64,000 bases of DNA from Eubacterium maltosivorans (GTDB lineage: Bacteria; Bacillota; Clostridia; Eubacteriales; Eubacteriaceae). The notes below the pieces were generated by a model, which saw only the letters and a list, made by a program, of their open reading frames with translations, was not told the origin of the DNA and made no database searches. Both the position numbers and the translations under genes were made by a program. The DNA is taken from positions 868,001-932,000 of the forward strand of contig NZ_CP029487.1 in the NCBI RefSeq assembly GCF_002441855.2, given 5' to 3'. Below are positions 1 to 6,214 of this stretch, piece by piece (position 1 is the stretch's first letter; every line of letters begins with the position of its first letter).

Positions 1-505
1 TCTCTGCCACATGGTATTTTTCGGGATAGGCTTTCATTTTGGTCAGCAGCATTTTGGCGGCTTCATCTTTATAGACGACCAGCATGTCGCACCTTGGGTT
101 GACTTTAAAAAAGATTCGGTTGGATGCGTAGGCCCATAAAGCTGCGCAAAGAATCTGTATCGCAAAAAGTAACAGTATCCAAAGGATATTGGTCAAATGT
201 CTGGTTAAAAGACAGATTATGATGTAGGCCAGGGTATTCGTCAGAAACAGTGTGATGCCATGGGTATAGATCAGCTCGGTTATGCTGTAGTATCCGACAC
301 GAAAGGCGCTGTATATCCGGCATAAAAAGAGATAGAGTATGCCATATAGTAAGATAATGGCCCAGTTGCCCAGATTATAATAGCTGATATAAAGCTTGTC
401 GGTATAGAATTCAAACCACAGGTAGCCGAAGGCTGCGGTGATCAGACTTACCAACAGGATTTTTAAAAGGATAATGATAATCTGGCAGTGTTCTTTCTTT
501 TTCAT
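1..505 (-). CDS. Polyprenyl glycosylphosphotransferase-like membrane protein, N-terminal part (cut by window edge)
   Basis: The minus strand is open from an ATG at 505 to the window edge, giving about 168 residues without a stop. The start follows an AAGGG ribosome site. The protein opens with a basic KKKEH stretch, then several hydrophobic membrane spans, then a soluble stretch near the edge containing DMLVVYKDEAAK. This resembles the N-terminal membrane part and CoA-binding-like domain of bacterial sugar transferases that load the first sugar phosphate onto undecaprenyl phosphate. That assignment is an inference because the catalytic C-terminal domain lies outside the window. The start overlaps the stop of the upstream small gene in an ATGA, so the two are probably translationally coupled. 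The neighbouring galE supports a polysaccharide role. Confidence 0.6.
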   Translation of the reverse strand, partial: MKKKEHCQIIIILLKILLVSLITAAFGYLWFEFYTDKLYISYYNLGNWAIILLYGILYLFLCRIYSAFRVGYYSITELIYTHGITLFLTNTLAYIIICLLTRHLTNILWILLLFAIQILCAALWAYASNRIFFKVNPRCDMLVVYKDEAAKMLLTKMKAYPEKYHVAE

Positions 506-684
506 GTTTTTTCCCTTGTGTTTATTCTTTGGTAACAGCCTGAGCAGAGCTGCCCGCTTCCTTCGATGTAGCCTTGTCTTGCAGCAATGGGTGTATCGAT
601 TGGGATATGGGTCTTTTTTCCGCAGAGAATGCAAACCTCAAAAATGGTTTCATGGGCTGTTTTGTTCTCAGTCTTCTTTTTCAT
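502..684 (-). CDS. Small zinc-ribbon-like protein (60 aa)
   Basis: This 60-residue ORF begins at ATG 684, inside the last codons of galE in another frame, and ends at a TGA that overlaps the next ATG (ATGA). A longer reading from 804 would lie almost wholly inside galE, so I prefer the short form. It carries two Cys pairs, CILCGKK and CSGCYQ, about 28 residues apart, which is the layout of a structural zinc ribbon. I do not recognise the family and no function can be assigned. Tight packing between galE and a sugar transferase gene suggests a role in the same polysaccharide pathway. Confidence 0.5.
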   Translation of the reverse strand: MKKKTENKTAHETIFEVCILCGKKTHIPIDTPIAARQGYIEGSGQLCSGCYQRINTREKT

Positions 685-1651
685 GTCTGCTCTGTTTAAA
701 CTTCCAGGCGGTCTCAATGATCTTTTCAACTTCTGGATATCTGGGTTCCCAGCCAAGCTCTTGTTTTGCTTTTTCACTGCTGGCAATGGAGATGGCGATA
801 TCACCCGGGCGCCGCTTTGTTATAATGGCGGGCACGGGATGGCCGGTGACTTTTCTGGCGGCTTCGATCATTTCCATGACGGTGAAGCCCTGGCCGTTTC
901 CAAGGTTATAGATGGCACTTTCATTTTTAAAAAGCTTGTTTAAGCCTAAGATATGGGCGTCGACCAGATCGACCACGTGAATAAAATCTCTTACGCCGGT
1001 GCCGTCTTTGGTGGCATAGTCATCACCAAAGACTTGGATACTTTCCCGTTCGCCTGCGGCGACTTCTAATATAATCGGGATCAATGCGGTATTATGCTTA
1101 ACGGCCTGGCCGATGGGGTATTTTTCATGAGCGCCGGAAACGTTGAAGTAACGAAACACACAGTAATTCAGTCCATAGGCTTTATGGCAGTCTTCTAGAA
1201 TCTGCTCCACAAAGGCTTTGGTTCGCCCATAGGGGCTGATGGGTGCTACCGGAATGTCCTCGGTGACAGGCACGGCTTCGGTATTGCCATAGACGGCGGC
1301 GGTAGATGAAAAGATGATGTTTTTTACGTTGTTCTTTAACATGGACTCCAGTAATGCAATGGTGCCGTAAACGTTGTTGTTATAATATTTAAGCGGATTG
1401 GTTTCGCTCTCTGCCACGACGATGTCGGCAGCAAACTGCATGACGGCGTCGATTTTTTCTAATTGAAAAACAGCGTCCATAAGCTTGTGATTTCTTATAT
1501 CACCTTTTACAAACCGGGCTCTTTCATCAATGGCCCAGCGATGACCTGTGGATAGATTGTCAACTACGACCACTTCATATCCCTGGTCTAAAAGCTGGAC
1601 GACGGCATGGCTGCCGATATAGCCAGCTCCGCCAGTGACTAATATTTTCAT
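668..1651 (-). CDS. galE: UDP-glucose 4-epimerase
   Basis: This 327-residue protein is a short-chain dehydrogenase/reductase of the extended type and matches the usual GalE length. The N-terminal NAD-binding motif is GGAGYIGSH (about residues 7-15). The catalytic Ser-Tyr-Lys set is visible as SSTAAVYG and, further on, YGRTK. The C-terminal region has ALNKLF-like and RRPGD motifs typical of UDP-sugar binding. It interconverts UDP-glucose and UDP-galactose in the cytoplasm, feeding glycan synthesis. An RBS-like AGAGGA lies just before the ATG. It leads a small operon with the zinc-ribbon ORF and the sugar transferase. The function is assigned from family knowledge and the visible motifs. Confidence 0.93.
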   Translation of the reverse strand: MKILVTGGAGYIGSHAVVQLLDQGYEVVVVDNLSTGHRWAIDERARFVKGDIRNHKLMDAVFQLEKIDAVMQFAADIVVAESETNPLKYYNNNVYGTIALLESMLKNNVKNIIFSSTAAVYGNTEAVPVTEDIPVAPISPYGRTKAFVEQILEDCHKAYGLNYCVFRYFNVSGAHEKYPIGQAVKHNTALIPIILEVAAGERESIQVFGDDYATKDGTGVRDFIHVVDLVDAHILGLNKLFKNESAIYNLGNGQGFTVMEMIEAARKVTGHPVPAIITKRRPGDIAISIASSEKAKQELGWEPRYPEVEKIIETAWKFKQSRHEKED

Positions 1652-1668
1652 AAATGGTTCCTCTTTTC

Positions 1669-1690
1669 GGAACGCTGGTGGCAGCGTTCC
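1669..1690 (-). promoter_or_regulatory. Perfect hairpin in the galE leader
   Basis: A 9-bp perfect stem (GGAACGCTG / CAGCGTTCC) with a 4-nt loop lies 18 bp upstream of the galE ATG. There is no T-tract on either side, so it is not a typical terminator. It could be a protein- or RNA-level control site or an mRNA stabiliser. Confidence 0.4.
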
Positions 1691-1956
1691 CTACATTACA
1701 TTCAATATTTAAAACTCGTAGCACACATCATCATGGATTAGGGTGTTCCTTTTAAATGATGCTTTGTTTTTTACTGTCATCGCATTGCGGTTATCTTCTT
1801 ATATATTAAGGAAGAAAACAACCACAATGCGACGCGAAGTAAAAGCAGGCGGTGCTATGCCTGTAACTATCGCCCTATAGACAACAGTCACACCTGTGCA
1901 TTTCTCCACAGGATTTAAAATATTAAATTTATAATCTATTTTTTATTCTTTTTTTA
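1691..1956. other. Non-coding stretch downstream of the TnpB-like gene
   Basis: No gene is seen here. The notable structure is an imperfect inverted repeat, 1781-1792 against 1820-1831 (CGCATTGCGGTT / AACCACAATGCG), with an AT-rich loop containing a purine/pyrimidine run. In IS605-type elements the guide RNA (omega RNA) is made from the 3' end of tnpB and the sequence just beyond it, so this is where one would look for such an RNA. That interpretation is an inference. Confidence 0.35.
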
Positions 1957-3384
1957 TCAGGCAGCGCCCGCATAAAACCGCTCATAAAACCCTTTCCCCA
2001 GATTCCTCGCACTGTTCAGCGCTGTGCTCCCCCGGTGGCCTTCTTTACAGACGAAGTTCTTGCCGCCGTAGAAGTTGGCGCTGGGGTTCTGGTACTCGGT
2101 GTTGTGCTTGGCAATGGGGGCGCCGCAGTGGCAGCACCGGGTGCTGGCGTAGTAGGGCTTGCTGGTCATGGCGACCAGGCCTTTCTGCCAGGCTTTGTAC
2201 TGGACGTAGCGGGCGATGCGCCTTCCGATAAAGTCATAGGGGGTTTTGCCCAGGTAGGGCTTTTTCGCCTGATCGAAGCTTTCTTTGAGCTCGGGCAGGA
2301 CGATGAGTTTTGCGCCTTGTTTGAGGGCGTAATCGACAATTTCACGTGATACCTCGTGAGCATAGTGGTCGGTGACGCGGGTGATCTTTTGATAATATTT
2401 TTCATTTTCTCTACCGACATAACCTCCAGTCTCTTTCAATGGAGAATTGAGAATGGACAATGGAGAATTCTGGAGCAAAATGCCTTTGGCCTTTTGATTG
2501 GATTTTCCGCGTTTGGTATACCCTAAAAGCAGCTTCCTACGGTGGGCCAGTGCTTTTCCGCCCTTGATGAAATATGGGGCGGTGGCGCGACCGTCTGCTT
2601 GTATGGTGGTACAAACGGCTAAGGTGTCGGAACCGGTTAAGGCCACGGCGACAAACTTTTCGTTTTGTTTTACGCGCTCTTTGGCGGTCCGGCTGTCTTC
2701 CACGATCTCTTTAACGGGGATGTGGAGCATGACTTTTTTCTTTTTGATGACAATGGCTGGGCTCATAAGCTCGGCATTTTCTGGAAAGGGTCTGCCCGTA
2801 GTCCGGTGCTTGACCCAGGCCCAGGCTTTGCCGGTGTAGAGCTTGAGCATGATGCTTTTTTCGTCAAAGTCTTTGTACATGCCTTTGTAGTAGAGCATGG
2901 ACATGTGGAGACGGCGCGGCCTGGAGGGCCGGCCTTTTTTCAATGGAGAATGTTGGAACAAATCGGCTTTGCCGATTTGATTCAATCCAGAATCGCTTTG
3001 CGATTCTGTTCCTGAATTCTCAACTCTCAATTCTTCATTCTCCATTTGTTTTTCTTGACCCGCTTCCCAGTCCCTGAGCTTGCTTGTGTAACTCCGGTAC
3101 ATGCTGATGGCGGCATTGATGGCCGCGCGCCGGAAATACAATGGGATTTTCTCAAAGGGCAAGGGTGTTTCGGGCAAAGTGCCGTCCCGCTGTTTTATGG
3201 TCTGCAGTTCTAAATGGCGCAGTAAATTTTGGTTGGTGAGGCTGAGGGCTTCGGGCTGTTTCTCGAGAAGCTGGTAATAGAATGCCAGGACGTCGTCAAA
3301 GAGGGCCTGGGTTTGCTTAAACCAGTCTAAATGCTTGTAATTCAGCTGTATTTTGTACGTCGTGATGGCGTATCCCGCACTCAT
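1957..3384 (-). CDS. TnpB/Cas12-like protein lacking RuvC catalytic residues (475 aa)
   Basis: The ORF extends further upstream, but the ATG at 3384 has a GGAGG site and the upstream part would translate a hairpin, so I start here. The protein has the OrfB/TnpB layout: an N-terminal helical region, a RuvC-like C-terminal half, and a late zinc ribbon (CCHC near 417-420, CKEGH near 446-450). The RuvC-I segment reads FVAVALTGSDTLAV, with Leu where TnpB has the catalytic Asp. RuvC-II reads LIVLPELKE, with Pro at the Glu position. RuvC-III reads TALNSARNL, with Ala in place of the DxN Asp. All three acidic residues therefore look lost while the frame is intact. From memory, the IVLP-E/D-L form resembles the inactive Cas12k lineage. 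Two palindromic inserts lie inside the gene. No tnpA is nearby. An RNA-guided binding role is an inference. Confidence 0.75.
   Translation of the reverse strand: MSAGYAITTYKIQLNYKHLDWFKQTQALFDDVLAFYYQLLEKQPEALSLTNQNLLRHLELQTIKQRDGTLPETPLPFEKIPLYFRRAAINAAISMYRSYTSKLRDWEAGQEKQMENEELRVENSGTESQSDSGLNQIGKADLFQHSPLKKGRPSRPRRLHMSMLYYKGMYKDFDEKSIMLKLYTGKAWAWVKHRTTGRPFPENAELMSPAIVIKKKKVMLHIPVKEIVEDSRTAKERVKQNEKFVAVALTGSDTLAVCTTIQADGRATAPYFIKGGKALAHRRKLLLGYTKRGKSNQKAKGILLQNSPLSILNSPLKETGGYVGRENEKYYQKITRVTDHYAHEVSREIVDYALKQGAKLIVLPELKESFDQAKKPYLGKTPYDFIGRRIARYVQYKAWQKGLVAMTSKPYYASTRCCHCGAPIAKHNTEYQNPSANFYGGKNFVCKEGHRGSTALNSARNLGKGFYERFYAGAA
2434..2476. repeat. Short in-frame palindromic-family insert within the TnpB-like gene (copy 2)
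   Basis: On the plus strand this reads as tandem variants of TGGAGAATT and TGAGAATGG, flanked by coding sequence and staying in frame. It encodes ILLQNSPLSILNSPLKE. It shares the AATGGAGAAT motif with the larger insert at 2938-3048, in the opposite sense relative to that copy's right end. It looks like a partial copy of the same intragenic repeat. Confidence 0.6.
2938..3048. repeat. Composite palindromic repeat inserted in frame in the TnpB-like gene (copy 1)
   Basis: The element has imperfect inverted ends (CAATGGAGAAT at the left; the right end is complementary, ATTCTCCATTTG). Two internal hairpins each have a perfect 9-bp stem and a TTT loop: 2959-2979 (CAAATCGGC-TTT-GCCGATTTG) and 2988-3008 (CAGAATCGC-TTT-GCGATTCTG). 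It adds about 37 residues beginning MENEELRVEN without breaking the frame. Such MENEELRVEN-type inserts are a known kind of small intragenic repeat in bacteria. Confidence 0.7.
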
Positions 3385-3400
3385 TTTGGGGCCTCCATTT

Positions 3401-3428
3401 GTTCGCAGACTATTCAAAGTCTGCGAAC
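3401..3428. repeat. Hairpin repeat, proximal copy
   Basis: An 11-bp perfect stem (GTTCGCAGACT / AGTCTGCGAAC) with loop ATTCAA lies just upstream of the ribosome site of the TnpB-like gene. The 22-bp core CGCAGACT-ATTCAA-AGTCTGCG recurs in inverted sense at 3766-3787. Confidence 0.7.
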
Positions 3429-3450
3429 GACACATCTAAAAGCTAATGAG

Positions 3451-3582
3451 TACCATGTTTTTCTCTTTTGCTGACCATGTTTTTGACCAAAGAAGAATTT
3501 AAAATTTGAAAATAAAAACATAAAAGAAATCGCTTAAAATCAGGATTTTTGAGGTTTATTTTGACCATGTTTTGACCATGTT
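3451..3582. repeat. Iteron-like TGACCATGTT repeats
   Basis: Copies are seen at 3472-3481, 3562-3571 and 3573-3582, with a variant TACCATGTTT at 3451-3460 and a half copy TGACCA at 3484-3489. Spacings of 11, 12 and 22 bp are close to one or two helical turns, as expected for protein-binding iterons. No function is known. Confidence 0.55.
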
Positions 3583-3760
3583 GGCTCTTTTATAAATAAG
3601 AAAAGAAAATTTGACGAAAAATACTTTTATTGTTAAAATATAGATATAAATTGACTTTAAAGAAAAATATTTAATTTTTTCAAAAAAGTGGATGCTTTTT
3701 TCATTACCTAATGTTATAATAGGTATCGCAGTTAAATTATAAAAAAGTGAAATTAAAAAA

Positions 3761-3792
3761 AGACTCGCAGACTTTGAATAGTCTGCGAGTCT
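3761..3792. repeat. Hairpin repeat, distal copy with A/T tracts
   Basis: A 13-bp perfect stem (AGACTCGCAGACT / AGTCTGCGAGTCT) with loop TTGAAT, extended by flanking A and T runs. The loop is the reverse complement of the loop at 3412-3417, so this is an inverted copy of that hairpin. By itself it would also pass as a bidirectional terminator. Confidence 0.65.
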
Positions 3793-3882
3793 TTTTATTT
3801 TATAACGAACACATTTCAACCACTTCCAAAGTATTTAGGATAATGTATCTTTTAAAACTTTCATCAATATTTTTTAAACTAA

Positions 3883-3919
3883 AAAACCCCTCCGCACACC
3901 GGATAATCCCGGTGTGCGG
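3883..3919 (-). terminator. Rho-independent terminator of the G5/3D-domain gene
   Basis: An 11-bp perfect GC-rich stem (CCGCACACCGG / CCGGTGTGCGG) with a 6-nt loop is followed on the minus strand by GGGGTTTTTT. It sits about 20 bp past the stop at 3938. Confidence 0.85.
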
Positions 3920-3937
3920 AAAGGTTTGGATTCTAAT

Positions 3938-5347
3938 TTAATTTAACACATAAGCGTCCAGATTCCGGCGTCCAAAGCTGATGGCTTCGGCGTAGCTGTC
4001 GAAGAAGATATCAATGACATTGCCTTTTACGGCGCCGCCGCTGTCTTCTACGGTAAATACGGTATCAAAATACGGAATATAGATTCTGGTGCCGATGGGA
4101 TAATTGGTCAGATCGGCTGCGATGGTATGGCCGGATGTGGGCCATGCGCCGGAGGCTGTGGCATTACCGGTGGCCACATAGGCGGTACAGTTGGCGGTAA
4201 AATGGGTTGCATTACTCAGATCAATCCCATTACTTTCTTCCGCGGGCTGCTCGGGCTCAGGCCCGGGTGCCGGGGTGGGCTCTGGCGCTGGCGCCGGGGT
4301 AGGTTCCGGGGTTGGCGCTGGCTGTTCTGCGGGAGTTTCCGGCTGTGTCGCTTCTGGGGTAGGTTCTGGCGTCGGCTCTGGTGTGGGGGTTGGCGCCGGT
4401 TCAGCGGCTTTTGTTCCAACTTCGACTACCTCGGTCACGGGTTCCTTGATGGTTTCCTTCGCCACGACATCACGGGTAATTTCCTTGCCGTTTTCGTAGG
4501 TGACATTTTCAGTGATCCGGGCCGTGCCATTGACACCGGCGGTTTTCACGTTGGTTTTTCCCTGTTCCAGCTCTGGATTTTCAACCTTCTGACTGGTAAA
4601 GGCAATGGCCTCCTCATGGGTTTCCTGTTTTACTTCGGTGGTTACCTTGCTGCCGACCTCAATGACTTCGGTCACTGGTTCAAGCACGACCTGGGTCGCC
4701 ACGGTTTCCTGGCTGACCAGTATACCGTCTTCGTATACGAGCTTATCGGTAATCTTTTTACTGCCGTTTACGCCGGCGGTTATGATGTTCTGCTTTCCTT
4801 CTTCAAGCTCTGGGTTTACTGTTTGCTTAACCTCAAAAGGAATGGCCTCCATGCGGCTTTCTTCTTTTTCCTCACGGCGCACGATTTTAATTTCTTTAAC
4901 CTCTGTGGTCAGGGCGGTATCGGCCGACGGGACCACAATGTCGCTTGCGCCCAGGGTGATGTTCTGATCCTTTAACAGGTCGCCAACGGTATCGGCAGTG
5001 GAATCATAGGTATGTCCATTGCCATCTACGTTTAAGGTGCCCTTGGCGTTCTTTTTGATGCTGACATTGTCGACGTCCTTCACCTTGGTATCAAGGGGAA
5101 CGCTGACGGTATAATCGGTGGAATCCACCGGATAGCCCTTCTGCTTGAGTACTTCACCGATCTGGGACTGGCGCTGACTGGCCAGGGTTTCGGTCTGGAC
5201 GCTGCCGTTTCCGGTATTTTCGTCCAGTGATACTTCAATGCTCTTAGTCATGGTAAAAGCACAGGCGATGCCCATGGCAACGGTCAATACGATCAGAAAA
5301 ATCATACCGACGAGCTTTTTCCAATGACTGCTCATAAATTCACTCAT
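3938..5347 (-). CDS. G5 and 3D domain cell-wall protein (YabE/Rpf-like)
   Basis: This is a 469-residue exported protein. One membrane segment lies near residues 12-32 (VGMIFLIVLTVAMGIACAFT). Next come two DUF348-like ubiquitin-fold repeats to about residue 155, then two G5 domains marked by the repeated pattern NPELEEGKQN...GVNGSKKI and NPELEQGKTN...GVNGTARI. A Pro/Thr/Glu-rich linker of about 60 residues follows. The C-terminal 3D domain has TAYVATGNATASG and the Asp-rich VEDSGGAVKGNVIDIFF. Family knowledge links this layout to cell-wall turnover (YabE, resuscitation-promoting factors), with the 3D domain acting as a lytic transglycosylase-like unit. It stands alone, with its own promoter and terminator. 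Confidence 0.88.
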   Translation of the reverse strand: MSEFMSSHWKKLVGMIFLIVLTVAMGIACAFTMTKSIEVSLDENTGNGSVQTETLASQRQSQIGEVLKQKGYPVDSTDYTVSVPLDTKVKDVDNVSIKKNAKGTLNVDGNGHTYDSTADTVGDLLKDQNITLGASDIVVPSADTALTTEVKEIKIVRREEKEESRMEAIPFEVKQTVNPELEEGKQNIITAGVNGSKKITDKLVYEDGILVSQETVATQVVLEPVTEVIEVGSKVTTEVKQETHEEAIAFTSQKVENPELEQGKTNVKTAGVNGTARITENVTYENGKEITRDVVAKETIKEPVTEVVEVGTKAAEPAPTPTPEPTPEPTPEATQPETPAEQPAPTPEPTPAPAPEPTPAPGPEPEQPAEESNGIDLSNATHFTANCTAYVATGNATASGAWPTSGHTIAADLTNYPIGTRIYIPYFDTVFTVEDSGGAVKGNVIDIFFDSYAEAISFGRRNLDAYVLN

Positions 5348-5434
5348 AGATAATTGCTTCCTTTCATTTTTTTGTGTTCTTCAATTTGAAAAACGGTTGA
5401 AAGTATAATAGGAAAAATAATAATTTCACTATAA

Positions 5435-5463
5435 ATTTTAACAAAATTCAACTAAAGTGTCAA
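5435..5463 (-). promoter_or_regulatory. Sigma-A-type promoter of the G5/3D gene
   Basis: On the minus strand TTGACA (5463-5458) and TAAAAT (5440-5435) are separated by exactly 17 nt, about 90 bp upstream of the start codon. Confidence 0.75.
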
Positions 5464-5539
5464 TAAATCTTAATATTGTAACAATTTCAAAAAATTCCTC
5501 GTCTTTGTAAAGAATATACCTGAAAAGCCCGTGAAATAA

Positions 5540-5567
5540 CAGAAACCACCAAATTTGGTGGTTTCTG
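5540..5567 (-). terminator. Palindrome ending the V-ATPase operon
   Basis: A perfect 28-nt palindrome (CAGAAACCACCAAA and its complement) lies 11 bp past the ntpD stop. The following T-tract is weak (TTATTT), so termination may be partial. Confidence 0.6.
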
Positions 5568-5577
5568 TAACGTTACG

Positions 5578-6204
5578 TTATGATTGGTTGTGTTTTTTGA
5601 CCTTTTTAATGCGGAAGTTTTCCTCACGGTCCTTTTCTTCGATGCTTTCCTCAATGTATTTAATTTGATCCTTAAGCTTTGGTATCTGAATTTTATCCAG
5701 AGCGTTGGCACTTTTCTGTGTTTTTTTGATCTCGAGGGACAGCTTGAAGGCTGTACTCTCGATTTCTGCCAGCTTATAGGACAGGTGCTTTACCTCATTA
5801 AACTTCTCGATGGCCACATCCAGGGCCGGATTATTTTCATGGAAGCCATAGGGCAGGCTGAAGTTTTTGTTCTTGTTCTCGTTGTCCACAATCTCTGGAA
5901 TATCGACGCCCATAACGCTTCGGGTACGCACGTCGAAGTCTTCCTCCTGCGGGATGGACAAAGCGTATTCCTCAACGTGGTTGAGGCCCATGCTGATGGT
6001 TACCTGCTGGAGTGCTATGTAAGCTTCCTTAAAAATTTCGGTAATCTTCTGTTCGATCTCCTCGGACTGCTTGACCAGCTTCATGATTTCCTGGATCAGA
6101 ACGGTCCGCTTTTTATCGAGCAGGTTATACCCTTTGGTTGAAAAGGCCAGGCTTGACTTCGACTTGATTAAATTTGCCTTAGTCGGCGTGATTTTAATGG
6201 CCAT
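5578..6204 (-). CDS. ntpD: V-type ATPase subunit D
   Basis: This 208-residue protein is the central-stalk subunit D. It couples rotation in the A3B3 head to the membrane rotor. It begins MAIKITPTKANLIKSKSSLA, a classic subunit D start, and is predicted largely helical with long coiled-coil stretches at both ends, as expected for the stalk. The C-terminus is highly charged (EEKDREENFRIKKVKKHNQS). It is the last gene of the operon, 10 bp after ntpB, and is followed by a palindrome. Confidence 0.93.
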   Translation of the reverse strand: MAIKITPTKANLIKSKSSLAFSTKGYNLLDKKRTVLIQEIMKLVKQSEEIEQKITEIFKEAYIALQQVTISMGLNHVEEYALSIPQEEDFDVRTRSVMGVDIPEIVDNENKNKNFSLPYGFHENNPALDVAIEKFNEVKHLSYKLAEIESTAFKLSLEIKKTQKSANALDKIQIPKLKDQIKYIEESIEEKDREENFRIKKVKKHNQS

Positions 6205-6214
6205 AAGTGATCAC

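Larger units (their letters stand above)
3385..3937. other. Gene-free AT-rich control region upstream of the TnpB-like gene
   Basis: No credible gene lies here. The ORFs that can be drawn through it are AT-rich and run across hairpins. The region holds two inverted copies of one hairpin (3401-3428 and 3761-3792), four TGACCATGTT-type repeats between them, and the terminator of the 3D-domain gene at its right end. I could not pick out a convincing promoter for the TnpB-like gene. Confidence 0.6.

Noticed and set aside
668-804. 100-residue reading of the zinc-ribbon ORF from 804
   Set aside because: The extra 40 codons lie inside galE in another frame and add no recognisable domain; the ATG at 684 fits the operon overlap.
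1957-3435. Longer TnpB-like start at 3435
   Set aside because: The extra 17 codons translate the hairpin repeat, and the GGAGG site serves the ATG at 3384.
3556-3819. An 87-residue minus-strand ORF upstream of the TnpB-like gene
   Set aside because: It runs through the distal hairpin, has AT-driven composition (Ile, Phe, Lys) and no ribosome site. It looks like chance in an AT-rich control region.
1957-3937. CRISPR array linked to the Cas12-like protein
   Set aside because: The nearby repeats are palindromes and short iterons; there is no regular series of equal repeats and spacers.
4127-4975. A 282-residue plus-strand Gly/Arg/Trp-rich ORF
   Set aside because: It is the shadow of the Pro/Thr/Glu-rich linker and G5 domains of the real minus-strand gene.
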